Source: Sciurus carolinensis
Lineage: Eukaryota > Chordata > Mammalia > Rodentia > Sciuridae
Direction: 5' to 3'
Assembly: GCF_902686445.1 (NCBI RefSeq)
Contig: NC_062232.1
Coordinates: 69,271,440 to 69,335,439, forward strand
DNA length: 64,000 bases
A program made the translations under genes and the position numbers. Positions 11,981-23,109 of the stretch are shown here, one piece after another (within the stretch, counting starts at the first letter, position 1; each line of letters opens with the position of its first letter). The notes below the pieces were generated by a model. The model had not been told where the DNA came from. It ran no database searches and saw only the letters and a program-made list of their open reading frames with translations.

Positions 11981-12900
11981 TGACATTTATCTATTTTACT
12001 TCAGCATTAATTCTGGCTTGTTAGTTCAGCAACTTTGTACACACATTATGTACTTAACTCTTGCCATGAGGTAAGCCCAATAAGAAAAGTCTGATAATTG
12101 CCAACTTTGTCACAATGTCAACTCTACAATTATCCTTAATAAACTGGAACCTTAATGCAATCACCAGAAGTAATCAGCAGTAATTTTTCTCAACTCTTCT
12201 CCTTTGATTCCCTCAAAAGTGGGCTATTGGAGTATTGTGTGATTTTAAACAAGTTACTAAGAATATAAATCTGGAAATGTTCTTTAATAATTCATTTAAA
12301 AAGTTTCTTTAGACAGTTCTTAACTTTTTCTAGCAGTTAGCACTTCAAAACATTTAAGTGGTATGACATGAAGAACGTATAGGATACCAGGAGAAGTTAT
12401 AAATGAGGCTGAAAAAGAATATTCGCTTTGTCCTAAATAAGAAAATCATCAATGGAAATAATAATAAAAAGTTAAAATTTTTATGAATAAATAGATGCAA
12501 CTACACATGAATGTTAAGGGACTTAATTAATGTGTTGCAGATAAATATGGTTACCTGGAGGAGAGAAGGCATAGTAACATTATTAAAATCATGTAAAAGG
12601 AATTAGTTTGATTATGAGCCAGGTTTAGTAGAACATTTTCATGCTGACAGCAAAGGGTACACTTTCATGTGAAAAGAAAAAGGTGCTGATAAATACATTT
12701 TGGAGAATATTATACAAAAAAGTAGAGAGCCTTTACTGCTATTAAAAGAAATTTATGAAGTGGTGTTATCTTTAGAGGACAGTGAAAAGTTTAAAATGAC
12801 AACTGAAAACAAGTATTACTATTACCTTTGTCAGCCAATTTAGGAAGGGAGGTAAAAGATGTTGATGAAGAAGAGTGTTTCAATTAATCAAATCAGTGAG
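11981..12900. other. unannotated AT-rich sequence
   Basis: No gene or confident repeat is visible between the solo LTR and the (GA)n tract. Confidence 0.45.
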
Positions 12901-12930
12901 GAGGGAGAGACAGAGAGAGAGAGAGAGAGT
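12901..12930. repeat. (GA)n microsatellite
   Basis: About 30 bases of nearly uninterrupted ga/ag dinucleotides, just upstream of the L1 3' fragment. Confidence 0.9.
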
Positions 12931-12952
12931 GAGTTTGGGTTGTTGTAGGCAA

Positions 12953-13735
12953 AAGCTCATCATCCCTAGTAAGGAGAGAAATGCAAATTAAAACCACTCT
13001 AAGATTTCATCTAACTCCAATTAGAATGGCTATTATCAAAAACGCAAACAATTATAAATGTTGGCGTGGATGTGGGAAAAAAGGCACACTCATACATTGC
13101 CGGTGGAGTTGCAAATTGGTGCAGCCACTCTGAAAAGCAGTGTGGAGATTCCTCAGAAAACTTGGAATGGAATCACCATTTGACTCAGTTATCCCACTCC
13201 TCAGTTAATATCCAAAGAACTTAAAATCAGCATACTGCAATGATGCAGCCATATCAATGTTCATAGCAGTTCAATTCACAATAACTAGATTGTGGAACCA
13301 ATCTAGATGCCCTTCAATTGACAAATGGATAAAGAAACTATAGTATATATACACAAAGGAATATTACTCAGCCATAAAGAGGAATAAAATTATGGCATTT
13401 GCTGGCAAATGGATGAAGTTGGAAAATATCATGCTAAGTGAAATAGGCCAAGTCCAAAAAGTCAAAGGCCGTATGTTTTCTCTGATAAGTGCATGATGAT
13501 ATATAACGAGCGGGGGTGGCAGGAGGAAGAGAAGAATGAAGGAACATTGGATGGTGTAGAGGAAAATGGGGTGGAAGGGGGTGGAAGACAGAAATATTGT
13601 AGAATGAAACACACAGTATTACCTTATGTATATGTATGATTACATGAATGGTGTAATTCTACATTGTGTAAAACCATAGAAATGAAAAGTTGTACCCCAT
13701 TTGGGCACAATAAATCAAAATGCAGTCTGTAAAAA
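12953..13735 (+). mobile_element. L1 3' end (ORF2 C-terminus and 3' UTR)
   Basis: A strongly 5'-truncated L1. It begins in the last part of ORF2 ('agagaaatgcaaattaaaac', 'gtgtggagattcctcagaaa', 'gccttcaattgacaaatgg') and continues through the conserved ORF2 end ('ggcatttgctggcaaatgga', 'tgctaagtgaaataggcca'). It ends in the 3' UTR with 'tgtaccccatttgggcacaa' and 'atgcagtctgtaaaaataaa'. No frame is open across it. No clear target duplication could be assigned. It shares the 3' UTR lineage of the copies at 1-205 and 47605-47790. Confidence 0.92.
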
Positions 13736-13877
13736 TAAAAAAGATTTTAATAAAAAAAGTAATAAAAAACCTCATCCCAAATGCTTACTTAATAGGTAGT
13801 ATATTTTCTTTTCCTTTATCTCATATAAGAAAAACCTTGTGGTATTTAGTCCACAGCTGGGATAGCCCTTCCATAGT

Positions 13878-14095
13878 ATTGGTTGCTGTAAAGACAAGTG
13901 CCATAAACTTAGTGACTTAAGACAATACAAATTTATTCCCTCTTAGATTTCTGGATATCAGAAGTCTTAAATAAATTTCATAAGGCTAAAATCAAGGTGA
14001 AGCCATGACCGGTCCTTTCTGGAGACTATAAGGAAGAATCTGCTTCTTGCCTCATACAACTTCTAGAGGATGTTATTATCATTCAGAGACTATTA
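13878..14095 (-). mobile_element. MLT1-type LTR fragment
   Basis: 'gtgccataaacttagtgact', 'caatacaaatttattccctc', 'aggctaaaatcaaggtgaag' and 'ccggtcctttctggagact' follow the reverse complement of the MLT1 LTR 3' part. The distal half is missing. Overlapping 70-79 codon frames at 14047-14286 have no independent support. Confidence 0.7.
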
Positions 14096-14832
14096 TTCAG
14101 ATTACCACAACTACTATGCCATTGCTACTGACATATTGGTCATTAAAATTGCTATCTATCCAGGTATTGCAGGAAGAAAGAATGAGGAGGCCAACGCATA
14201 CAGAAAAATATACAAAAATATTCACCCCAAAACTTTCACATTCACTTCATTTACCAAAGCCATGTTCCATCACCGTCCTTAGATAGAAATAAACTTAAAT
14301 ATTTTAAATTTCCTGATCTTTAGAAGAGGAAATAAGGGAACAAGGTGCTTGAAGATGGGTGTAGAGCAAGTCAAATAAGAGTTATTTTCTCCTTTACAGG
14401 AGTCCCAACATATGTGTGTGCATAACTGTCAGTGTATACACACACATAAATCATGTTCTATCCTCAGGTTATAACATTTTCTTTATTTATTATGTCTTGA
14501 ACTGATGAGTGAAGTGAGGTGAAATGAATATGAAAGTGGGAATGAGAAGAAAGTGGCATTAGGAGTAGAGTGGTAATAGAAAAAGTGATGCCAGCAAAAT
14601 TATTAATTTGTAGACAGTTGAAAATTCATTGAAGACACTTACGAAGAACATGTAACAAGCCTGAAACTGCATAAACACCTAATATGTTAATATATAAAAA
14701 TTATCACAAGTTCCTAAGAAATTGAAGTGAAGTTCTTTGACAAAGTGTTTTATCTAAGCTCAAAAATTTGTCACTATCTCAGCTTTGTGATTTTGGTTAG
14801 TTTCTACTGCCTTAGTTAACCTTATGTCTAGA
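14096..14832. other. unannotated sequence
   Basis: Nothing identifiable. A short ca/ta-rich patch lies near 14410-14450. Confidence 0.4.
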
Positions 14833-14848
14833 AAAAGCTATATTTGGA
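14833..14848 (+). repeat. L1 target-site duplication, left copy (16 bp)
   Basis: 'aaaagctatatttgga' here and at 17811-17826 bracket the L1 exactly, with the A-rich tail adjoining the right copy. Confidence 0.9.
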
Positions 14849-14933
14849 AAAAATTCTTAATAAAATACTGACAAATCACATACAAAAACATATTAAAAAT
14901 AGTGCACTATGATCAAGTGGGTTTATCCCAGGG

Positions 14934-16680
14934 ATGCAAGGTTCTTTCAACATACAGAAATCAATAAACATAATTCATCACATCAATAGGTTTAAAGACA
15001 AGAATCACAAGATTATTTCAATAGATACAGAAAAAGCATTTGACAAAATACAACACCCATTCGTGTTCAACACACTAGAAAAACTAGGGATAGTAGGAGT
15101 ATACCTCAACATTGTAAAAGGTATATATTCTAAGCCAAAGGCCAACATCGTTAGATAAATTGAAAGCACTCCCTTTAAAAACAGGAAGGAGACAAGGATG
15201 CCCTCTTTCACCACTTCTATTCAACAGGGTCCTGGAAAATTTAGCCAGAGCAATTAGACAGAAGAAAGAAATTAAAGGGATACAAATAGGAAAAGAAGAA
15301 CTCAAACTATCCATAATTCCTGGTGATATGATTCCATATTTAGAAGTCTCAAAAAACTTCTTGAGCTCATAAATAAATTCAGCAAAGGAGTAGGATATAA
15401 AAGTAATACCCAAAAATCAATTGTGTTCCTATAAATCAATGATGAATCAACTGCAAAAGAAATTAGGAAAACCATCCCATTCATAATCGCCTCAAAGTAA
15501 AAAAAAATATTTGGGAATCAATCTATCAGAAGAGGTGAAAGACCTCTACAATGAAAACTACAGAAAACTAAAGAAAGAAATTGAAGAAGAACTTAGAAGA
15601 TGGAAACATCTCCCATGTTCTTGGATAGGCAGAATTAATATTGTCAAAATGGCCATACTACCAAAAGTGCTATACAAATTCAATGTAATTCTTATTAAGG
15701 TTCCGATGACATTCTTCATTAAAAATAGAAAAAGCAGTCATGAAATTCATCTGGAAAAATAAGAGACCCAGAATATCCAAAGCAATCCTTAGCAAGAAAA
15801 GTGAAGTAGGGGGCATCATAATGCCAGACCTTAAATTATACTATAGAGCTATAATAACATGATGACTAGTCATACAGAATAGAAGACACAGAGACAAACC
15901 CACAGAAATACATTTATTTCATACAAGACAAAGGTTCCATAAACATACATTGGAGAAAAGATAGACTCTTCAACAAACAGTGCAAGAAAAACTGGAAATC
16001 CATATGTAATAAAATGCAATTAGATCCCTATCTCTCATCCTGCACAAAACTCAACTCAAAGTGAATCAAGGACCAAGGCATTAGGCCAGAGACCTGTGCC
16101 TACTAGAAGAAAATGTAGGCCCAAATCTTGATCATCTTGACTGAGTAAACAAATTTTCCACCAAGACTCCTAAGCACAAGACGTAAAATCAAGAATCAAT
16201 AAATGGAATTTTAGCAAACTAAAAAGCTTCTTCACAGCAAAGGAAACAATCAAGAATGTGAAGAGAGAGTCTACAGAATGGGAAAAAAGTCTTTGCCACC
16301 TGCACCTCAGATAGAGCATTAATCTTCAGAACTCAAAAAACTTAACACCCAAAAAAAAACAAATAACAGAATCAATAAATGGGCAAAGGAACTAAACAGA
16401 CACTTCACAGTAGAAGAAATATGAATGGTCAACAAATATATGAAAAAATGTTCAATATTCACTAGCAATCAGAGAAATGCAAATTAAAACTACTCTGAGA
16501 TTTCATCTCACTCTAGTCAGAAATGGCAGTTATTAATAATACAAGTAACAATAAATGTTTGTAATGCATTACTGGTGAGACTGCAAATTGGTGCAACTAC
16601 TTTGGAAAGCAGTATGCAGATTCCTCAGAAAACATGGAAAGGAACTACCATTTGACCCAGTTATCCCACTTGTTGGTGAT
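14934..16680 (+). pseudogene. L1 ORF2 reverse-transcriptase relic
   Basis: The region covers the reverse transcriptase palm and thumb and part of the C-terminal domain of L1 ORF2p. Readable blocks include a [17 protein letters not shown] palm motif near 15020-15065, a [14 protein letters not shown] block near 15187-15230 and [19 protein letters not shown] near 15612-15670. The catalytic FADD motif is lost: the corresponding codons, near 15318-15330, read roughly PGDM. Frames are broken by stops and shifts at about 15158, 15372 and 15762, so no enzyme can be made. The minus-strand frames 15005-15214, 15084-15413 and 15302-15484 are shadows. Confidence 0.88.
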
Positions 16681-17266
16681 GGGAGAAACAAATTAATCAT
16701 TGCTTTGAACTCCATAGCTTCGGACAGCCAGACTGCCCTTTTGGATTTCTCTCAGTACAGTGGTGCTGAAAGACACTCCCACTTGCAAGTGGCCACTGTT
16801 AATGGGGCAGATTCCATGTGTGGCGTGGGATTTATGGGTTTGATAGCTTTGGATTCAGATGCCTGCTACCCTGAGGCAGAAAGAGATACCACAGTGCCCA
16901 AGAAGCCTTGAGGTGCCAGCTCCCTGGAGGAGGAAGAATTTCTGCACTAGTGATAAAGTTCCATTCAGGCCAACCTCCCTACAGCCTCTCGCTTCTTATT
17001 TACCTTGAAGGATCCTTCCTCATAATAAATCCCTTTGATGTGCTTCCCTTTAAATATATATTTTGTGGGCCTTTTTCCTTTGTTAGAGATAGGACCCATC
17101 AGGTTCAATGCGCCAACCAGGGCCCCATTATTGAAACTATTTTTTCTGTCTTTTTTTTTCTTTTATTTCTCATGAATTATTCCAGACTTCTAATTTCTCA
17201 GTCAGCTCACACATCCATGTGTTTATCTTTTCCCTTCTTGTGCAGGACACAGTGAAACCTTGGCAT
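16670..17266 (+). mobile_element. unidentified insert within L1 (possible LTR)
   Basis: L1 sequence stops after 'gacccagttatcccact' and resumes at 'ccttggcatatactcgaagg'. Between them is about 0.6 kb with no L1 similarity. It begins TGTTGGTGATGGGAG, has 'aataaatccctttgatgtgc' (polyadenylation signal near 17024), and ends in a pyrimidine tract followed by 'gtgcag', like a splice acceptor. 'ttgg' occurs at both edges, but no convincing 4-6 bp duplication with TG...CA ends could be fixed. An open frame (16588-16911) runs from L1 into the insert with no recognised domain. A solo LTR of an unrecognised ERV is the leading guess. Confidence 0.5.
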
Positions 17267-17810
17267 ATACTCGAAGGACTTAAAATCAGCATATTATGGT
17301 GATGTGACCAAATCAAGGTTCGTAGCTCAATTTACAATAGTTAAGCTATGGAACCAACCTAGGTGCCCTTCAACAGATGAATGGATGAAGAAAATGTGGT
17401 ACATGTATGCAATGGAATACTACTCAGCCATTAAAAATGAAATTATGGCATTTTTTGGTAAATGGATAGAACTGGAGACTATCATGCTAAGTTTAATAAG
17501 TCAATTCCAAAAAACCAAAGACTGAATGTTCTATCTGATATGCTGATGGTAACTCACAATAGGCGGTGGGTGGGGAAGTGGAGGCTCACCAAATTAGACG
17601 GAGGGTATGGGATCAAGGGAAGAGGAATGGGAATGGGAAAAACAGTCGAATGAATTGAACATATATGAATACATGACCAGTTGTAACTCCACATCAAGTA
17701 CAACACAAGAATGGGAAGTTATTTTCCATGGATGTAGGATATGTCAAATAACATTCTATCTACCATGATGTATAACTAAAAAAAATAAATAAATAAAAAA
17801 AGAAAAAAGT

Positions 17811-17826
17811 AAAAGCTATATTTGGA
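17811..17826 (+). repeat. L1 target-site duplication, right copy (16 bp)
   Basis: Exact repeat of 14833-14848, directly after the A-rich tail. Confidence 0.9.
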
Positions 17827-17845
17827 TAATCAACATTGATATTAT

Positions 17846-18284
17846 TTTAGTCTGCTTTTTTTGTTGCTATAACTAAAGGACCTGACAAGAACAATTTTAG
17901 AGAAGGAAAAATTTATTTTGGGGCTCATGATTTCATAGGTCTCTGTCCATGGACTACTGGTTCCATTGCTCTGGGCCCAAAGTGAGGCAGCATATCATGG
18001 CAGGAGGGGCATGGCATAGGAAAGCAGCTCAGGACATTGCACCAGGAAGCAATGAGAGAGATTTCTCTCATAAAGAACAAAATGTAAGCCCCAAAGGCAC
18101 ACCCTAATACCCATCTCCTCCAGTCACACCCTACCTGCCTACAATCATTAAGTTAATTCCTATCAGGGTATTAATGCACTGATTAGGTTATAGCTTCCAT
18201 AACCCAATTATTTCACCTCTAAATTTTTCTGTATTGTCTCACACATGAACTTTTGGGGGGTATCTAATATCTAAATCATAAGAA
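17846..18284 (-). mobile_element. MaLR-type LTR, nearly full length
   Basis: Plus-strand text runs 'tagtctgctttttttgttgc', 'aaatttattttggggctcat', 'aggcagcatatcatggcagg', 'cattaagttaattcctatca' and 'catgaacttttggggggtat', the reverse complement of an MST/ORR1-like LTR. 'tctctcataaagaacaaaat' lies mid-element. No internal region is attached, so it is probably a solo LTR. Confidence 0.8.
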
Positions 18285-20121
18285 GTATACATATTTGTTG
18301 ACCATTTATAGTACAAGGTAGAAATTTTAACTAAATTAACATATACTTTTTCCATATGTATTCTTGTCAAATATGCACATACCTAAGACCAAAGACAATG
18401 AAAGTTCATGCACCCCTGGGATTTATATGTAAAAACCTCACACATTTAAAGTTAATTGGCACAGGTAATAGAGATTATAGAACATCTGGTCTCGTGCATT
18501 TGACTGACATCCTTAAGTGTAGAGAATAGGGTCATAATCTAGCTTTAGATTTATATGTAAACAAATATGTGCATTACATCATTCTTATTCTTTTAAGTCT
18601 CTTTTACGTTTCTAGTTGAAAGGCAAATTACTTGCTTTTTTAATGTAGCTCAGAATCCAATTTTCCTTTTTATTATTTCTACTTCTGATGGACCTCCTAT
18701 ATAGAACAAATCAGAAATAAACAAAACATGTGACAATTGCACTTTTACTGATGGGTAACCATGAAATAATGATTTAAACACTTAAAAATTATAGCTGTCA
18801 GAAGTTTCATGGTGTCTATGAAACAGTAGTTGTCAGATAAGTCTTAAGAACATTTTTCTGAGCATTTAAAGCAAAGAGTAATAATTTTATCATGCATTTC
18901 CTTGGATACTGGTTGAATCTTAAGAATTATAATTTATGCATCATTATAATACCACTGTGTGCATTTTATGTCTCTGTAATATAATGTTATATCTATATTA
19001 GTTACAGTAGACGTACTAAAGAAATCTGCTTTTATTTGACGTCAGATGACACTTTTCTGTGATTTGATAAAACCTATGTCTCTATAGCATATTTACATTT
19101 TAGCCCTTATTTGAAGAGTGACCTTATTTTTATGTACCACAAAAATGTTTCCTAGTCTTTTAAAGAATATTTTCTTTGCAAATTTCTTTTAGAACACCCA
19201 ATATCAGGGACTATGTAGTGCAGTATTTTAAAAAAAATTTTTTTGGAAAAAAATTTCTCTCCATTCAGTCATTGTTTCTCAAGGTAGTTTGGAACTTCAG
19301 ATCTTAATTTAGTGACAAAATGTCCTCTGTGGTAAACAATTTGATTGTATAAATTACTAAAACTCTCTCTGTTGACTTTTAACCTCAGGATCATCTTGAG
19401 TTTTTTAGCCATTAAACAATTACTTCCAATTATACTACCAAGCTGTGGCAGAATTCTCAACTTAGAAAAGAGACTTCCTGATTTAGCCTTGATGGGATCC
19501 CAAGCTGGGAGAATCTGACTGACTTAGTGTCCTTCCATTAAATTCACCATTGAAGTGGAAGTTGACAAGAAGAAAAACAATAGTGACTGAGCAGCTACCT
19601 CAGCACCACTCCCAGTGATTCAGTTAGGCATTTTGGAAGCTGAATGACTTCTTTCAGGCAGTAACTTCCTTAATGTTATCGCAGTGGTGAAGAAAAAAAA
19701 AAAAAAAGAGTTCACATAGCTTACAAAAAATGTCCAACTTTCTCCTAGGGAATGCTTTACACACTATAAAAATTTAACTCAATCAATATATGTCAAATAC
19801 TCCATTTATAAAAGGTTAAGAAATTTTGATCTTATGATAGATGGTAAAATGGGCATATCTGTTTCAGATGACTAAGTAATAACTTCAAAATAAACAAAAA
19901 AGAATATACTATCATAATACTAATGTAGACAGTGAGTCATAAACATGTTATACTACATGCCTACATAAAATATATATTATCTGGGTGAATTTCATGAAAA
20001 CAGGTAAAAAATTTAAATTGTCTCATCAGGCTTGAGAGACAGAGGCAACCTTTTCTAGGACTTAGATAAGCAATTTAGAATATCTTTTCCACTACATTAA
20101 ATGATTTAGTTAAAAAATATT
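18285..20121. other. unannotated AT-rich sequence
   Basis: No gene, RNA or confident repeat. The minus-strand 63-codon frame at 19269-19460 has no motif. An A-run lies at 19693-19707. Confidence 0.45.
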
Positions 20122-20206
20122 GGGCTGGGGAGATAGCTCAGTTGGTAGAGTGTTTACCTCATAAGCACAAGGTCCTGGGTTCAATCCCCAGCACTGTGGG
20201 GGGGGG

Positions 20207-20210
<4 letters not shown>
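20122..20210 (+). mobile_element. ID SINE with G-run before tail
   Basis: A full ID monomer. It contains a tRNA-Ala-like A box ('agctcagttggtagagtg') and B box ('gggttcaatccccagcac'). Instead of the usual poly(A) tail after 'ccagcac', it has 'tgt', a run of about nine G, four A, and then a long (TA)n. Pol III would read it rightward. No clear target duplication is visible because the right flank is (TA)n. Confidence 0.93.

Positions 20211-20247
<37 letters not shown>
20211..20247. repeat. (TA)n microsatellite at SINE tail
   Basis: About 37 bases of pure ta repeat, directly continuous with the ID tail and probably expanded from it. Confidence 0.95.
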
Positions 20248-20249
<2 letters not shown>

Positions 20250-20944
20250 ATGTATTTTTAATTAAGCATTGCCATAGATAAAAGAAATACTGTCCCCTAA
20301 TTTTATGTGGTAATTTTACTCTTTAGTAGCTTTCATTTAATGAAGAACAGAAAAAATCCGTATAAAAATATTCCAAATGAAGATTGGCACTGCACATACA
20401 CTGTACCTTCTCTTCTTAATGGTCTGAATTATAACATAGCTAAATAGTCATGTGGGCATTATCTATTGTTATGTTAAAGGATTTAATAAATTCTACTAAA
20501 TTATCCCCTGGAAAGGTAGGGATCAACACAGTAGCTTATTGGGTTAATTTTCACCTTGCTATGAACACATGAGTTTCATTAACTTTAAAGAACTAAGCAA
20601 AACAATGAGAAAAGGCCATTTCTCTGAAAGTTCAATTATGTTGTCTGTTTAGTCAGAATATTCTGAATTTATTTGAAATCCCAACTGATTATTCTTTTCT
20701 GGATAAACATATTCTTTTCCTGTGTGTATGAAAGCATACCTTCTCATGTTTCCAATTTTAATTTTTGCAATATCTGCTTAATTTGATTATAAAATTATAG
20801 GAAAGAAGAAAAGTTTAATTGTAAACCTAGCTCTCATTTGAGTTCTACAAGAAAAATACAATCATTGATAATAATGCTAAGCCAGATTCGGAATTATGAT
20901 CCAAATAGTTTATGAAATTAGGAATTAATAAATTAACAATGAAT
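20248..20944. other. unannotated AT-rich sequence
   Basis: Nothing identifiable. Confidence 0.4.
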
Positions 20945-21880
20945 TAGTTTTCTAACACTGCATTACAAATTGCCACAAATTTAGTGACCTATAAAAAAAA
21001 AAAACAATTATTTTGTTATAATTTTGGAGGTTGGAAGTCTAACAATGGTCTTCTCAGGCTAAAACACAGTGTTAGCAGGTATTCACGCTTTTCTGAAGGG
21101 TGTAGGGGAGAATCTGTTCCTTGTTCATTCAAGTTCATTCAAGTGGGATTCTATAACAAATTACAATACACAGGGTGAATCATAAGAAATAAATTTATTT
21201 CTCACAGCTGTAAGTCTAAGGTCAGACTGCCACAAGGGTTGTGTTCTGATAAGCATCCTCTTTGGGGTTGCAGACTACTGAATTTTCATTGTATTCTCAT
21301 ATGATAGCAAGTAGAGAAAGAAAACAAACTTTCATGTCTTTCTATAAAGTCACAAATTCCATTAGTAAGGTTTCTACCATGAGACCTAATTGCCTTCCAA
21401 AGTCCTCACCTCCGAATATTATCACATTGGCACTAGAATTTCAACCTATAAATTGAGGGGGGATTACTAATATTCAATCCATTGCAAATTTCTTACTTTT
21501 GCAGGACTGAGGTCTTCATTTCCTTGCTGACTGTCAGTTAAGAATGTTCCTAGCTTCTAGATGTCTCTTGTATTTTTTGACTCTTGACCCTTTTCTTCCA
21601 TCTTCAAAGACAACAATAGTGGCAATGTCTTCTTAACAGTGTGAATTTCTCTTTCTGTCTCCTATCTCTGACCCACTCTTCTGCCTTGTGTTTCGCTTTT
21701 AAGAGCTCATGTAATTTCATTGTATCCACTAGGGTAATAGATGATAACCTTTCTATCTCAAGGTCAATAACCTTAATCACATCTACAAAGTTCCCTTTTC
21801 TATTCAGGTAATATCTTCATAGGTTCTAGGCGTTAGAACATGAACATCTGGGAGGGACATAATTCTGCATACTACAATGA
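20945..21880 (-). mobile_element. MLT1-type LTR, split by a second LTR
   Basis: The two outer pieces read as one MLT1 in reverse: 20945-21127 ('aattgccacaaatttagtga', 'gtgtaggggagaatctgttc') and about 21478-21880 ('gcaggactgaggtcttcatt', 'ttccatcttcaaagacaaca', 'ctatctcaaggtcaataacc', 'acatctgggagggacataat'). The break falls where 'ttcattcaag' occurs twice in tandem (about 21124-21143). Confidence 0.75.
21144..21477 (-). mobile_element. MaLR-type LTR nested in MLT1
   Basis: Plus-strand text 'gattctataacaaattacaa', 'atttatttctcacagctgta', 'ctttggggttgcagactact', 'accatgagacctaattgcct' and 'tattatcacattggcac' is the reverse complement of a second, distinct MaLR-like LTR. It sits between the two MLT1 pieces, so it is the later insertion. 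The frame 21262-21456 is inside it and non-coding. Confidence 0.65.
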
Positions 21881-22159
21881 AATTTAAAGGGAATTTTAAA
21901 ATCTAAAAGTACATTTAATGATACTTCTTGCACTTTTCATTTTTAAAACATGGATCTCTGCAAAATTTGCAGTTGTGATATGAACAGTTATCTCTAAGAC
22001 CAGAATGACATATAACTATTCCAGTTATATGTGGTTTAGAAAAAAATAATTTTTGGCTTTGATATATAGTGTGGATATTTGGGATGTTAAGATAAATAAT
22101 ATTATTTCATAACTCTTTAATAAGAAAATATTATTATAGTAAAATTATTTCTGCATAAA

Positions 22160-22690
22160 AATGTGAAATATATGCACAGTAGAGTATTGCTCAACCATAA
22201 AGAAGGATGACTTGATGACTTTTGCCAGTAAATGGATGGATCTAGAGATTATCATGCTAAGTGAAATAAGCCAATCCTAAAAATAAAAGGTCAAATATTT
22301 TCTCTTGTATGCAGAAGCTAACTCACAATAAGAGATTGGGGAGAATAGAAGTCTCATGGAGTAGACAAAGGGAGATGAAAGGAATTGGGGTAGGATGGAA
22401 AAAGGGAAAGAAGGTGGAATGAATCTTACATAATTTTCCTATGTACATATATATAAATATACCACAGTGAATATTTCATCATGTAAACACATAAGAAATT
22501 AATTGAAAAATAACTATGGGTAAATGGCAGAAAGATCAATAAAGGAAAGGGAACAGTGGTGGGTGGAGGAAAGGGGAAGGAGAGATACTAGGGACTAAAT
22601 TAGAACAAGATGCTTTCCATGCTTTTATAATTATGTCAAAATAGATTCTATTGTTGTATAACTAAAAAAGAACCAAAAGAAAAAAGAAAA
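22160..22690 (+). mobile_element. L1 3' end
   Basis: The end of ORF2 ('tgccagtaaatggatggatc', 'tgctaagtgaaataagccaa') is followed by a long 3' UTR ending 'attgttgtataactaaaaaa' in an A-rich tail. This is the same 3' UTR lineage as the 14849-17810 copy, but more diverged. The purine-rich 3' UTR part appears twice (about 22360-22410 and 22540-22590), suggesting an internal duplication. Confidence 0.82.
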
Positions 22691-22696
22691 AAAAAG

Positions 22697-23036
22697 TTAA
22701 CCAGTGGGGTCCAGTGGAAGCTGATTAGGTCATTGGGGTTGCTACTCTCAGAAACGATTAATGTAGTTCTCTAGGGTCACTAGAGAACAGTTGTTTGAGG
22801 GACTGTTGTTTTAAAGTGAGGCTACCCCACAACCTTGACTCCTTTTGAATGTGGCTGGTTTCCTTTTCATTCCTCCACCATGTTGTTACAGAGTCACAGC
22901 AGTCATTACCAGAAATCAAACAAATGGGGCTACCCAACCTTAAGACTTTCAACCTCTAAAAGTGCAAGCTAATAAACCTACCATATACATATCTAGCCTC
23001 AGATATTTTGTTATAACAACAGAAAATGAATTAATA
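22697..23036 (+). mobile_element. MaLR-type LTR
   Basis: A sense LTR directly abutting the L1 tail. It has 'gctgattaggtcattggggt', 'tttccttttcattcctccac', 'gtgcaagctaataaacctac' (polyadenylation signal) and 'atattttgttataacaacag'. The minus frame 22758-22952 is a shadow. Confidence 0.65.
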
Positions 23037-23109
23037 TTAGTCCACTACTCATATTTAAATTGAGTCATTTAGATTTTCTCTTTGAGTTATAATTTTTATA
23101 TATACTTAG

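Larger units (their letters stand above)
14849..17810 (+). mobile_element. 5'-truncated L1 with nested insert
   Basis: The element starts in the ORF2 reverse transcriptase region ('gatcaagtgggtttatccca', 'aaaaagcatttgacaaaata'), runs through the thumb and C-terminal region, and ends in a 3' UTR with 'ccatggatgtaggatatgtc' and 'gatgtataactaaaa' before an A-rich tail. A perfect 16-bp target duplication flanks it (14833-14848 and 17811-17826). About 0.6 kb of unrelated DNA (16670-17266) interrupts the ORF2 C-terminus. Its 3' UTR belongs to a different lineage from the copies ending at 205, 13735 and 47790. Confidence 0.93.

Noticed and set aside
16588..16911. 107-codon open frame spanning L1 and an insert
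   Set aside because: Its first part is L1 ORF2 C-terminus and its second part has no recognised domain. It is an accidental fusion, not a gene.
20122..20210. tRNA-Ala-like A and B boxes (also at 33932, 40331 and 56422)
   Set aside because: They are ID SINEs: the body ends in an A-rich tail and no acceptor-stem pairing closes the cloverleaf. Three of the four also have target duplications.
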